Part shown: positions 1 through 9,884 of the stretch, one piece after another
How the letters are laid out: each line of letters starts with the position of its first letter
Numbering within the stretch: position 1 is the stretch's first letter
Source: Lathyrus oleraceus
Lineage: Eukaryota > Streptophyta > Magnoliopsida > Fabales > Fabaceae
Assembly (NCBI RefSeq): GCF_024323335.1
Contig: NC_066579.1
Location: 130,495,354-130,559,353 of the forward strand
DNA length: 64,000 nt
Reading direction: 5' to 3'
Program-made: the position numbers and the translations under genes
Notes under the pieces: model-generated
Told to the model about the DNA's origin: nothing
What the model saw: only the letters and a program-made list of their open reading frames with translations
Database searches by the model: none

Positions 1-779
1 GAAGAAAATTTGTATAGGGCATCATAAATGACATACTGCAATAAGAATAAGCCTAAAATGTTTAAAATTGAAGAACTTATGATCTTTGAAAGTTGAGAAA
101 ACGTCACTTGAAAATAGGTCAAATTTCACTAAGTCCACAAATGACCTATAATGTTTCCAAACTTTTGATGATCCTCCAAGCATAATTGGCTCTTGTCATG
201 TAAATAGAAAATGTAGAGGATGTTGAGAAGAGTCATATGCAAAAATAACAATTCAAAAATGGTGATAATTGAAAGAGTTATGATCCTTGTAACTTTGACT
301 TTAAAATGTTGACTTTTTGTCAAACCACTTGGAACAAGCTTGTGTACTTGGACTTTCCTTGCATTTCAAAGCACATGGGTGATCATATGAACTCAAAATA
401 ATGTGTCCTTGATTTCCTCTTGATTAGATTTCTCAAAGATTGGAGTTTCTTGTTGAAGAAGACATGGAAATAAACACATGAACCTTTGACTTTCCTTGAG
501 AAGTAAGCAACAAAACTTTGAGATGCTCTTGATAGAAAAGGCTTACCTTGCATAATAAACTTAAAATAAAAAAGACATATTTTTGGTATTTTTATTAGTG
601 GTTAGATAAGAAATTAATCATATAAACACAAAAGTAAAACACCAACAAAGAGGTGCTTGGTAATCCCTGCAAGAAGCAAACCCAAAGATGAAAGGAGGGG
701 AGGATCAAGATGTGACCTTGTTTGTTGCAATGATGAAAATGATATGTGGGATCTTAGGATTAAAAATTAGGGTATGATA
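1..779 (-). repeat. 3' LTR of element A (partial)
   Basis: The sequence corresponds to 32757-33534, the distal end of the 5' LTR, over its whole length. On the minus strand the LTR begins at 779 with TATCATACCC, a mutated form of the TGTCATACCC start expected for this group. The rest of the LTR lies left of the window. No host gene is visible here; short open frames are chance. Confidence 0.9.
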
Positions 780-795
780 GATGCCCCTATTTAAG
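780..795 (-). other. Polypurine tract of element A
   Basis: On the minus strand the bases next to the 3' LTR read CTTAAATAGGGGCATC, the plus-strand primer position for reverse transcription. A sister tract, CTTAAATAGGGGAAGT, sits beside the LTR of element E at 51305-51320. Confidence 0.75.
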
Positions 796-1079
796 TCTCG
801 ACAAGATTGAAGAAACTTAAATATCAAAGACCCAATTTTTGGCCTTAAGATACCGCAAAATGCTTATGATATGATATGAATGCAAACCAGGATCTATGTG
901 GGAGGAATAATATTCTGCAGGGGAAAAGAAAAGACTTAGGGATAACCATCATTTGGAGAGAAACCAATGTATAATTAGAGAATGACCATAACAAAGACCC
1001 AACTAGGAAAACCTAACAAGGCAAGACTCCACCGGGGAAATAAAATCATCAAAGGGGAAAAACCTAACTCCACTAAGGG

Positions 1080-2565
1080 AGGAATATTACTTAACTATCA
1101 TCCAAGTGATAACTTAACAAAGGTAGTAAGCTCAAATAAAATGATTACCAACTACCATCCAAGTGGTGACTTAACAAAGGTAACCAATCGAAGGTAAGAG
1201 GAATTATTACCTACTATCAACCGAGTGATAACTTAACAAAGGTAATAAACCCGAACATAATGATTACCAACTACCAGGCAAGTGGTAAATTAACAAAGGA
1301 AACCAATCAAAGGTAAGAGGAACTATTACCTACTTTCACCCGAGTGATAACTTAACAAACGTAATAAGCCCGAACAAAATGATTACCAACTACTAGCCAA
1401 GTGGTAACTTAACAAAGGCATCCAATCAAAGGTAAGAGGAACTATTACCTATTATCAGTTGAGTGATAGCTTAACAAAGGTAATAAGCTCAAATAGAAAT
1501 ATTACCAACTACCAGCCGAGTGATAGCTTAATAAAGGTAACCAATCAAAGGTAAGAGGAACTATTACCTATTATCAGCTTAATGATAGCTTAACAAATAT
1601 AGTAAGCTAAAACAAAATGATTACTAACTACCATACAAGTGGTAACTTAACAAAGGTAACCAATCGAAGGTAAGATGAATTATTACCTACTATCAGTCGA
1701 GTGATAACTTAACAAAGGTAATAAGCCCGAACAGAATGATTACCAACTACTAGTCAAGTGGTAAATTAACAAAGGCAACCAATCAAAGGTAAGAGGAACT
1801 ATTACCTACTATCAGCCGAGTGATATTTTAACAAAGGTAATAAGCTCGAACAAAATGATTACCAACTTCCAGCCAAGTGGTAACTTAACAAAGGCAACCA
1901 ATCAAAGGTAAGATGAACTATTACCTATTATCAGCTGAGTGATAGCTTAACAAAAGTAATAAGCTCAAATAGAAAGATTACCAACTACCTGCCGAGTGAT
2001 AGCTTAATAAAGGTAACCAATCAAAGGTAAGAGGAACTATTACCTACTATTAGCCTAGTGATAACTTAACAAATGTAATAAGCTCAAACAGAAGGATTAC
2101 CAACTACTAGCCAAATGGTAACTTAACAAAGGCAATCAATCAAAGGTAAGGGGAACTATTACCTACTATCAGCCGAGTAATAGCCTAACAAAGGCAATAA
2201 ACTCGAACAGAATGAGTACCAACTACCAGCCAAGTGGTAACTTAATAAAGGTAACCGATCAAAGTTAAGAGGAACTATTACCTACTATCACCTGAGTGAT
2301 AACTTAACAAAGGTAATAAGCCCGAACAGAATGATTACCAACTCCCAGCCAAGTGGTAAGTTAACAAAGGCAACCAATCAAAGTAAGAGGAACTATTACC
2401 TACTATCAGCCAAGTGATATATTAACAAAGGTGATAAGCCCAAACAGAATGATTACCAACTACCAGCCAAGTGGTAACTTAATAAAGGTAATCAATCAAA
2501 GGTAAGAGGATCTATTACCTACTATCAACCAAGTGATAGCTTAACAAAGGTAATAATCTCAAGAG
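1080..2565 (-). repeat. Tandem repeat array (about 119-120 bp, about 12 units) in the 3' UTR of element A
   Basis: The phrase ATTACCTACTATCA recurs near 1206, 1325, 1444, 1563, 1682, 1802, 1920, 2040, 2160, 2278, 2397 and 2515, giving a period of about 119-120 bases. Each unit is itself two related halves of about 60 bases. Both halves carry a GAGTGATAGCTTAACAAAGG-like core, one followed by TAATAAGC and the other by CAACCAATC. Such variable tandem repeats before the 3' LTR are known for Ogre elements and are thought to seed satellite DNA. The array has no coding potential. Confidence 0.9.
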
Positions 2566-2947
2566 GGACCAAATTCAATCCAGGAATGAACTGCAGAGAA
2601 ATGGTCAAAGAAGACTCAATCCAATGAGGACATGAAATCAATTGGAGATTAATTCCATCCAAGTAATGAACTGGAAAGGAAAATTGAAACAAATAGTTCC
2701 ACGAGGATTAAACTCGGTGGGGAATTATAAAGGATAAGTGATTTCTGCTTAAGGCCGATACTCTATTGGAGAGAGGACGCACACACTCTGCGGGGGAGTG
2801 AAAACACCAAAAAGTGGGGAGGCACAAAGAGAATGCAAGATGCGCAAACAAACATCATGATGCTATGCATATGCGTATGAATATGCTGACAAAACCGGTG
2901 CAAAGGGAGGTAGATTGATAACACAGTACAACCGGATACTCGGCTAA
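2566..2947 (-). other. 3' UTR remainder of element A, left of the element B insertion
   Basis: Non-coding, irregular sequence between the repeat array and the inserted element B. It ends in GCTAA (2943-2947), the left copy of the target duplication of B. It continues on the far side of B at 12145. I see no other features in it. Confidence 0.7.
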
Positions 2948-3190
2948 TGATAACACGAAATTATATCGCTTTTTAAGACTTAATTCAATTAAATTATATT
3001 ATCATTTACGCTAGTTTATCTCATTTTATCAGATATTATGCAGTATTCCTCTTCTATTTATATCAGGTACCCATTTTGAAGCAAAAGTGAAAAAGGGAAG
3101 AAAAGGAGGTGTAAAAAGGAACAAAAAGGAGAGAAAAGGAACCAAAGGCCAAAGCCCAGCCCAAAGCGCACAAGTCACCAATGCTGTGCC

Positions 3191-3277
3191 TGTGACGGAC
3201 GTCACAGGACGCGTGACGAGCGTCACGCGAAGTAGCCTTGTGACGGACGTCACACATGGTGTGACGAGCGTCACACC
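3191..3277 (+). promoter_or_regulatory. Palindromic ACGT/GACG-CGTC repeat cluster in U3 of B
   Basis: Four near-palindromes stand in a row: TGTGACGGACGTCACA (3191-3206), GCGTGACGAGCGTCACGC (3211-3228), TGTGACGGACGTCACA (3239-3254) and GGTGTGACGAGCGTCACACC (3258-3277). The TGACGT and ACGTCA cores resemble the TGACG/ACGT sites bound by plant bZIP factors. The cluster ends 141 bases before the TATA box. It is repeated in the 3' LTR at 10597-10683. A role as enhancer is inference. Confidence 0.65.
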
Positions 3278-3417
3278 AGTCCACTAGCTTTTTGGCGCAA
3301 GTTACGCTCTCAGAGGAATGGAAGTAACGTTGAGGACTTCGTGTCCTATTCCCAAGCCATGAATTTAGCATGCTGAAGACTCGTGGAAAAGAAGAAAAAG
3401 GCAGTTAGTAGCACTAC

Positions 3418-3425
3418 TATAAATA
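3418..3425 (+). promoter_or_regulatory. TATA box of the B LTR promoter
   Basis: TATAAATA follows a G/C-richer upstream region and precedes a pyrimidine-rich leader. The same box lies at 10824-10831 in the 3' LTR. Transcription would start about 30 bases downstream. Confidence 0.7.
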
Positions 3426-4739
3426 GCTACCCTAATCCCTCTCGTTGGCATCTCCTCTCTTTGCCGTTACACACACCGAAGCTCTGCCGATTTTCTGTTC
3501 AAGCTTTTGCTTATTTTTCTTTTTCCAGCAGAATTAATATTGTTTATTTTATTTATTTCTTTTGCAAGTTTTATTTTCTTCTTCCCTTGCAAATTTACCT
3601 TTCCCGTTTTTAGCTTTTAGATATTTTTCGCATAATAGTTTCTACACCGGAAATTATTGTGCAACTTTATACCGGATTTAACCTTACGTTATATTCGAGT
3701 TTTTTTTATTTCCTTGATTTAATTTACCGTTCAATTGAAGAATCGAAGAACAAATCCTACCGGCTTGTGGAGGAGTGTTCAAGACCATTGTATTACGCAT
3801 TCAGGTTCTTTAATCGTTATTTAATTTTTAATGTTTTATTCTATTGTTTATTTACATTGCCTGCCTGGAATGAGTCTGTTTATGCATGATATAAATTCTT
3901 ATTTATTTAGCATGTCTGGCTAATTTGCCTAGGTATCGGTATGTAAAGTAAGCAGAATAAGGGGTCAAGACTAAGTCGGTCTATTCAAACTTAAAATTAG
4001 AATCAATCTTTTTATGGTCTTAGCTTACAGGTTTAATAACAGGATTTTTTACAAAAGTAAAAGACATAAAGAAGTTGAAACCAACAGAGCGAGAGTTTGA
4101 GGTTTTAACTGGACAGTGTAAGTTAGTCATTAAGTCTATCTCAGGGCGAGAGCAAGTTTTAGAATTAATTAAATTCTGACCTTTTCCAAAAAGTATTTTT
4201 AAAGATCAATGTGAGGACGAGAGTTAAGCATTTGGATTTAATTGTATAACCTAAGTCAACAGAGCGAGAGTTTGAGATAAGGGTGTTTAAAACGGTCAGT
4301 ATTTTCTTAAAAAGAGTTTCTGCAACTTTATTGTTTTCAAAATATGGTTTTTGACTTAATTATAAGTGACAGCAACATTAATATAAAATCATGGTTTATT
4401 CAACAGAGCGAGAGTTTGAGATAGAACCTTTAACCAATAAAGTTAACCGAAACGATTCATTTTAAAACCAAGAAACCGACAAAGACTTGATTCCCTAGTT
4501 TTGACGAACTACATACCGATATCCGTTTTATTGATATTTAATCTAGATATTAGTTTAGCTCTTAGTTTTTCCCCAAGCAATCAAACATTTTCACCTTAGA
4601 TTTACGTAGTAACTTTAGATAACGGTACATCGATTCATAAGTCCCTGTGGGATCGATATCTTTTAAAACTACGCGATAGAACTGTGCACTTGCAGTTTGT
4701 ATCCCATTCTCGACTCACACAGTCGAGCGATCAAGTTTT

Positions 4740-4757
4740 TGGCGCCGTTGCCGGGGA
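4740..4757 (+). other. Primer binding site of B (tRNA-Asp type)
   Basis: TGGCGCCGTTGCCGGGGA begins six bases after the 5' LTR end. It is the exact complement of the 3' end of plant tRNA-Asp(GTC) including CCA, the primer known for Athila-lineage elements. Confidence 0.88.
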
Positions 4758-4830
4758 CTTTTATTTAATCGATATCGTAACTCTTCTGTTACGCTGTAGA
4801 GACTAAGGCAAATTTTTTTTCTCTATCACT

Positions 4831-5730
4831 ATGTATCACCCAAACTTTCTCTACGATTATCACTCTCAGTATTTTGAGGAATCGCAACATCCCTATAAAT
4901 CCAACCTGGAAATATTAATGGAGGATTTCATTGAGACGCAAACTCACTTAAGGATGGAATCTATGATGGAACGCTTTGTGGCTACACAAACTCTTCAGAA
5001 TGAAGAATTTAGGAAACAAAGTCTCTATACCAATGAAACCCTTACGCAGCTGAACAATGTGGTCGAGTCCCTCGCCACTCACAACGAGACATTGGAGACT
5101 CAAATCTTCCTACTTGCGCAGACACCTCTAGGACCTTTCCCTGAGAAACATGCGGATATGGTAACAACCACCAGTGAAAGATTTACCGAAAATCCTAAGG
5201 ATAGTGACAATGAGGAGGGTTCAGGTGAGGAAAAAGTAGAGATTGAGAAAGTTCCACAAACACCACCCGAAAGGGAGGTTGACAAAAAGGTAGAGAAGGA
5301 AGAGCTATATGTTCTCCCTCCTCCCTTTAAATCGCCAATTCTTTTCTCGCAAAGATCTGTGGAAGTCAAGGTAGACCCCAAATCCGAAAGAAATGAGGAG
5401 CTATCAGAAAATATCCACACCAATGCACCTTTATTTGCCACCCTGACCAAGAAGAGAGAATTTGAAGACCATGAAATTAGGGAACTAATTAGTATAAAAA
5501 GGGGCAAACCAGACTTTGAGGTGGTGTTTCCAAAAATTGAACCTAAACCTGAAAAGCTAGCTCCCAGAATAGAGCCAGAACCACCACCACAAGATCAGGA
5601 GGATAAACTACCTCGCAGAAGAAAAAGAAGAAAAAGTGACGGATATGAGAGATGGATTGATAAGTGGCCATGGAAATCAAGGATGATTAAAAGTTTGACC
5701 GAGGATTCATCCTCGAAAGAACCACCATGA
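4831..5730 (+). CDS. ORF1 of element B: gag-linker-like acidic protein with basic tail
   Basis: 299 residues from the first ATG after the PBS, uninterrupted. Residues 24-100 are rich in E, Q, T and L and look coiled-coil-forming. They include LETQIFLLAQ (88-97) followed by a GPFPE turn and VTTTSE (111-116), which resemble the stretch near the end of Athila/Tat gag polyproteins, where a LE.Q.GQLA motif precedes a TRSG motif. YVLPPPFKSPILFSQR (160-175) resembles the P/Y-rich segment before the protease. The middle is very acidic and the C terminus carries a nuclear-signal-like block PRRRKRRK (261-268). No CCHC knuckle or protease is seen. I infer a remnant of gag from which the capsid core and all of pol are gone; its present role is unknown. 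The match is by eye only. Confidence 0.65.
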   Translation: MYHPNFLYDYHSQYFEESQHPYKSNLEILMEDFIETQTHLRMESMMERFVATQTLQNEEFRKQSLYTNETLTQLNNVVESLATHNETLETQIFLLAQTPLGPFPEKHADMVTTTSERFTENPKDSDNEEGSGEEKVEIEKVPQTPPEREVDKKVEKEELYVLPPPFKSPILFSQRSVEVKVDPKSERNEELSENIHTNAPLFATLTKKREFEDHEIRELISIKRGKPDFEVVFPKIEPKPEKLAPRIEPEPPPQDQEDKLPRRRKRRKSDGYERWIDKWPWKSRMIKSLTEDSSSKEPP

Positions 5731-6017
5731 GTACTTAGACTCCTGAGTCGCCGCGCTATCGACATCAAACAAAGCGCTTAGTGGGAGATGACCCACGATT
5801 ATTTTATTATTTTTTTATCTTATTATCATTTTCCTATTTCTTCCTCAATTATTCTTTTAATTTCTGTTTAGTATTCATTTCTGATTTATTCTAATTCAAA
5901 AAAAAAAAAAAAAATTTCAAATTATAATAATAATAATAATAATTCTTTTCTTCTTTCGGCATTTGGCCAAATCCTGACTTAAACTCATGTTTCTTTTCTC
6001 TAGTTAACACTAACCAG
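5731..6017 (+). promoter_or_regulatory. A/T-rich spacer with possible 3' splice site before ORF2 of B
   Basis: The spacer contains an A run (about 5899-5916), an ATA microsatellite (about 5925-5942) and then a pyrimidine-rich tract ending TTTCTTTTCTCTAG (about 5989-6002). A further CAG lies directly before the ATG at 6018. This is how a plant 3' splice site looks, and env-like ORFs of related retroelements are often read from spliced RNA. No donor was proven; the deleted pol would have lain in this gap. Confidence 0.4.
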
Positions 6018-7322
6018 ATGGGACATTTTGACCGTATGGGTATCAAGTTCAGAGGAATGGCTCAGAAACGAAAGTTTGAAGAACTAGCCGCTAGAGAGAT
6101 GCTACCTAGTTTATATGCTGATGATTGGGCTATGACTGCCCTTGGACTGAGACAGAGTGTCCTGTTTTTGCTGAATCAGATAGGATGGGAGACCTCCCCT
6201 ATCCTGAGACATTTCACCACCTACCGGAGACTCACACTAGAATTCCTTAGTTCATTAATCTATCTACCTAGCCATGGAAAAGGAATTACCAGAGGTTTTA
6301 TCCAGTTCAGAATGTTCAATATGGAGTACCAATTTAATATTAGAGACTTCACCAACCTTTTGGGTTTTCCTACCTCCTTTGATACATTCACTGTAAGCCA
6401 GGAAGAACTTTTTGAATATAGAGAGCTTGAACCCTTTTGGGGTAAGCTGACTGGAAATGATGAGCCCGAAGAACATGAGTTTCTCTCTGGAAACATACAT
6501 AACCCGGCTTTTCGCTATTTCCATAAGATCCTGACCCACACTTTATTTGGGAAGAAGCCAAATAGTACTTCAGTTTCACGTGATGAACTCTTCATCATAT
6601 TTTGTGCTTCCCAGAACCGTCCAATAAACGGTGCTACTTTTATGTTAGCTAATTTGGACCACCTTATCCAGGATGAGCGAGCACCCATTAGAATAGGTGG
6701 CCTGATAACTATGATAGGTAATGCTATTGGATTACGTCAGCCTATGCTTGACCTGAACCCTTTCTGTGGCATTACTACTCTGAGTATACCTTTCCTCTTC
6801 AACACTATGTTTATAGCAAACATAGGGTCTGATGAGTTCGAGCTTATTATTGATAACCAGGTTCTCTGCCTATTCACCATGCCCGATCCTAGAACTAGTG
6901 TTCATAACCAAAGGAACTGGCTCTATAACCTGAATGAAACCCCAACTCCTGCTGGATCCACTGAATCCATCCAGGATTATGAGATTTGTGATGACTATGA
7001 GCACTATGTTGACCATATCTCTCTTGCTGAATCTGACCCTCAGACTCCATCCGGCTACCATGATATTGATCCTCCTCCTCAGCCTGTCCTGACCGAAGAA
7101 TCAGCCATGCCTGATCTCCGACATCATATGCCAGGAACAGATATTAAAACCGTCATTGAAGCTTTGATGTCAGAACAAAACGCCCTCAGGGAAGATTTCC
7201 ACAGCTTGAGACTTGCAGTCCTAGAACACATGAGCAGCACGGCAAGTCAGTTACGTATGTTACGGCATCATGTTAACTCTTTTGCTCCTCCGGCCAGAGA
7301 TCCGAAGATAGATGGAATTTAG
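6018..7322 (+). CDS. ORF2 of element B: ATHILA ORF-1-like / plant transposon-protein-like
   Basis: 434 residues, clean frame, ATG directly after CAG. Conserved blocks are LTLEFLSS (72-79), FRMFNMEY (97-104), LLGFPT (114-119), HNPAFRYF (161-168), TLFGK (175-179), DELF (189-192) and IGGLIT (226-231). They recur in the same order and spacing in the ORF at 7988-9289, so the two are paralogues. This block pattern is typical of proteins annotated as Athila ORF-1 or putative plant transposon protein domains in legume retroelements. The acidic C-terminal third ends in a predicted coiled coil (about 375-425) rich in L, H and M. No transmembrane segment or signal peptide is evident. Biochemical role unknown; the family name is tentative. 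Confidence 0.75.
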   Translation: MGHFDRMGIKFRGMAQKRKFEELAAREMLPSLYADDWAMTALGLRQSVLFLLNQIGWETSPILRHFTTYRRLTLEFLSSLIYLPSHGKGITRGFIQFRMFNMEYQFNIRDFTNLLGFPTSFDTFTVSQEELFEYRELEPFWGKLTGNDEPEEHEFLSGNIHNPAFRYFHKILTHTLFGKKPNSTSVSRDELFIIFCASQNRPINGATFMLANLDHLIQDERAPIRIGGLITMIGNAIGLRQPMLDLNPFCGITTLSIPFLFNTMFIANIGSDEFELIIDNQVLCLFTMPDPRTSVHNQRNWLYNLNETPTPAGSTESIQDYEICDDYEHYVDHISLAESDPQTPSGYHDIDPPPQPVLTEESAMPDLRHHMPGTDIKTVIEALMSEQNALREDFHSLRLAVLEHMSSTASQLRMLRHHVNSFAPPARDPKIDGI

Positions 7323-7654
7323 TTATTTTCCTTTCTGAGTTATTTAGTTTTAGGCTAGATTTTTTCATTAATGTTATTTGAATTCATGTTTATTTCTATT
7401 TCATTTCATTGTTTTCCCTTCGTGTAATACATTATGTCAATTTTATTAAAGCTTTTATTTTATGCAATGGCTATGTTCTCTACTGTTACTTAGAATGAAT
7501 TATTATTATGTGAAGTAGAATAGCATGCAATACAAATTAATTAGCTAAATTAATTAGAACAATCTAAAAACCAAATAAAACAAAAACAAAATAATCAAAA
7601 TATATTCATCTCCTAATTAAGTCTGTGTAGCGCTACTGAAGAAGCCTTGCCAAA
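7323..7654 (+). other. Spacer after ORF2 of B
   Basis: T-rich non-coding sequence that probably holds the 3' end signals of an ORF2 transcript: several AATAAA-like and TTTTATT stretches lie around 7440-7620. No ORF or repeat of note. Confidence 0.5.
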
Positions 7655-7987
7655 AGAACCGTGTGACGAGCGTCACACAATCCATGACGAACGGCACGCA
7701 ACACTCTTGTTACGAGCGTCACACCCTTGTGACGAGCGTAACGCCTCTCAGACATGTGAACGTTAGGGAGCCGTTGGAGACGAACGTTACACCCCTACCC
7801 TTTTACATTCCCCATTCATTTTACATTTACCACATTTAATTACTTTTCAACCACTCTTTCTTTTCACCTCCCACATTTTTCTCCTATAAATACCCTCCAA
7901 ACCTCCTTCTTTCACCACAAACAATTCTCTCATATCAAATATACACTTCTTTTCCTTTCCAAATCACTCATTCAAAAATTCATCACA
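7655..7987 (+). promoter_or_regulatory. Internal promoter of B, upstream of ORF3
   Basis: GTGTGACGAGCGTCACAC (7661-7678) and three imperfect relatives (TGACGAACGGCACGC, TTACGAGCGTCACAC and GTGACGAGCGTAACGC, to 7745) repeat the palindrome cluster of the LTR. A TATA box, TATAAATA, follows at 7885-7892. The spacing from cluster end to TATA is about 140 bases, against 141 in the LTR, and both regions share CTCTCAGA just after the cluster. A CT- and CA-rich leader without ATG then runs to the start codon at 7988. I infer a second promoter derived from, or convergent with, the LTR promoter. Confidence 0.65.
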
Positions 7988-9289
7988 ATGGCGGGAAATC
8001 AAAATTTCGGAAATATCATCTTCCGATCCGGAGATGACAACTATCAGCAAGAGCAATTCGAGCGCTTCCAACAGCGAGGCGTCGCTCCCACCAGGTACCC
8101 CGATTTAACTTGCTTGCAACAATTAGGCTTACTCCAAGGTATCGAGTGGATGCTCCGTAAAGCCGATTTAACCTTCCTTTGCACTCATAACCAACCCACC
8201 TACCCTTCCCTAACCTTAGAATTCCTAAGTTCTTACGACTACACCACTCCCGCCGGTGAAGGTGAATTCCTAACCGGTACGGCAACCTTCCGTATGTTTA
8301 ACACCGAGTACTCTCTAACCCAACGCGAATTGAGTGCCATGCTACATTTTCCCACAGAAGGTCTGCTCCATGCCAGAATCCCTCCAACCTCAAACTGGAA
8401 CACAGTTCTAGTTTTCGACCTTTTTAAGAAAATTTCCGGTATAAATACCTACAACTGGGAAGAACTCCTTCTCTCCCACATCCATAACCCCACCATCCGT
8501 TATTTTCTCCGTATCCTGCAAAACACACTATTTGGAAGACCAAACAACAGTAAGGTCAACTCAAAAGAACTCTTTTTCCTCCAGTGCGTTTTCGAATCGG
8601 ATACTAAGGTAAACGCCGCCTCTTTTCTCTTTCATCATATCCGCACCTTATGTGCTAGAGGCCGGCAACCATTCATAATTGGTGGATTAATAACCTCCAT
8701 AGCACTTGGCCTGAACCTAGGGGATAAACTCCAAACTTTAGAATCCCTACCACCCCTGTCTATGGATATCAGCTATTGTCGCTCCAGCCGCCTGATTAAA
8801 AACAGAGTAGGCGGAGGATACTATCTTATGGTGAACAACCAAGCTGTCCCAAGTGTTGTGCTACCCAATACCACCCTAACCGATGTCACAAACCCGGACC
8901 GCCACCTTTATGATCTCAGCGCTCCTGAAATCACCGAGCCTTCACAAACAAACCAGCAAACAGATGAGTTTGAAGAAATGGAACAAGGTGATCATCCGCC
9001 AACACAACAATCAGTCCCGCTCAACCCTTCCAATAATGCAGCCGGCCCATCCTCCCAACGTCGTCGACGAAGAAGGCCTGCAACCAACGACGACATTATG
9101 GATGCTATCGATGGTATGCAGGCACAGAATGCAGATATGATGCAGATGATGCGTCAAATGCAACAGCAACAGGATGCTCGGAATGCCATAACCGACCAGC
9201 GGTTTACTGAGTTGTTTAGCAGATTCGACAGCTTAGACATACGTCAAAGATCACCAGGACCAAGAACCAGAGGTGGAAGGCAGCCTTAG
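7988..9289 (+). CDS. ORF3 of element B: paralogue of ORF2 with Arg block and Q/M-rich tail
   Basis: 433 residues. The start ATG sits in good context (CACAATGGCG) about 95 bases after the TATA box. The same blocks as ORF2 appear: LTLEFLSS (75-82), FRMFNTEY (101-108), LHFPTE (119-124), HNPTIRYF (166-173), TLFGR (180-184), KELFFLQC (193-200) and IGGLITSI (231-238). The C-terminal region has RRRRRR (358-363), then a Q/M-rich predicted coiled coil (about 375-400) and a basic RTRGGRQP end. Outside the blocks the two proteins have diverged strongly, so the duplication is much older than this insertion. The basic stretch suggests nucleic-acid binding or nuclear entry; that is inference. No enzyme motif seen. 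Confidence 0.75.
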   Translation: MAGNQNFGNIIFRSGDDNYQQEQFERFQQRGVAPTRYPDLTCLQQLGLLQGIEWMLRKADLTFLCTHNQPTYPSLTLEFLSSYDYTTPAGEGEFLTGTATFRMFNTEYSLTQRELSAMLHFPTEGLLHARIPPTSNWNTVLVFDLFKKISGINTYNWEELLLSHIHNPTIRYFLRILQNTLFGRPNNSKVNSKELFFLQCVFESDTKVNAASFLFHHIRTLCARGRQPFIIGGLITSIALGLNLGDKLQTLESLPPLSMDISYCRSSRLIKNRVGGGYYLMVNNQAVPSVVLPNTTLTDVTNPDRHLYDLSAPEITEPSQTNQQTDEFEEMEQGDHPPTQQSVPLNPSNNAAGPSSQRRRRRRPATNDDIMDAIDGMQAQNADMMQMMRQMQQQQDARNAITDQRFTELFSRFDSLDIRQRSPGPRTRGGRQP

Positions 9290-9356
9290 TTGTATTTTTC
9301 TTTTCATCTCCATTTTGTATTTCTTTCCCTTAAAACATTGAGGACAATGTTTAGTT

Positions 9357-9373
9357 TAAGTATGGGGGGAAAC
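9357..9373 (+). other. Second polypurine-tract-like site in B
   Basis: AAGTATGGGGGGAAAC, preceded by GAGGACAATG, mirrors the real tract at 10339-10353, which is preceded by GAGGACAAGC. It lies about 67 bases after the ORF3 stop. It may act as a second (central-type) primer site or mark the end of an older element fused into B. Confidence 0.5.
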
Positions 9374-9884
9374 ATTATTCTTTCCATTCTCATCTTTGTT
9401 TCAAGTATGTACTCTCCCTTTTCATTGTTATTTCCCTATAAAAAAACAAAATATTTTTTTAAGTTAAGTCCTGAATGTGAAAAATTTTCTATTATCTATT
9501 TCCCTCAACTTTCTTGAGCCATAACAAAAATTTTAACACACCCAATAAGTATAAAGGTTGCTTACTTTATAAAATTTGAGTGAAATCAAAACAAAATCAT
9601 TACCATAACAACGCTCTGAGAACCTCAATATGTTAGATCAGGATAAGTACCTATTATACCGATTCCTTGAACTTTTAGTTCTATGGCAACCCCAAGTAGT
9701 TTATACAGAAGTCAGCACCATCTTAATAGCAAACTACGTGGAGAGCCGATGAATATAAGTGAATGATCCCCAAAGTAACCTAAGATACATAAATATATCA
9801 AGAAATGCACTAATTAAATTAGGTGATCCTTACCAGATCATTTAATCTAAAGGTTGCAGATCATGCAAAAGCACAATACGAAAG

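Larger units (their letters stand above)
2948..4733 (+). repeat. 5' LTR of element B
   Basis: TG...CA ends. It contains a cluster of ACGT-centred palindromes (3191-3277), a TATA box (3418-3425) and, downstream, three exact copies of CAACAGAGCGAGAGTTTGAG at 4082, 4257 and 4401. Short ORFs inside it are duplicated exactly in the 3' LTR and are not genes. Confidence 0.95.

Noticed and set aside
1080..2565. Regularly spaced repeats that could suggest a CRISPR array
   Set aside because: Units are about 120 bases, diverged, without unique spacers, and lie in the 3' UTR of a plant retroelement.
3029..3889. Several short ORFs (60-100 aa) in the B LTR, duplicated at 10435-11295
   Set aside because: They are exact copies because the LTRs are copies. 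They overlap on both strands and follow the palindromic repeats and A/T-rich leader, with no conserved protein pattern.
5100..5507. Minus-strand ORF of 135 codons inside ORF1 of element B
   Set aside because: Shadow of the acidic, low-complexity coding strand: Ser/Leu-rich with no motif.
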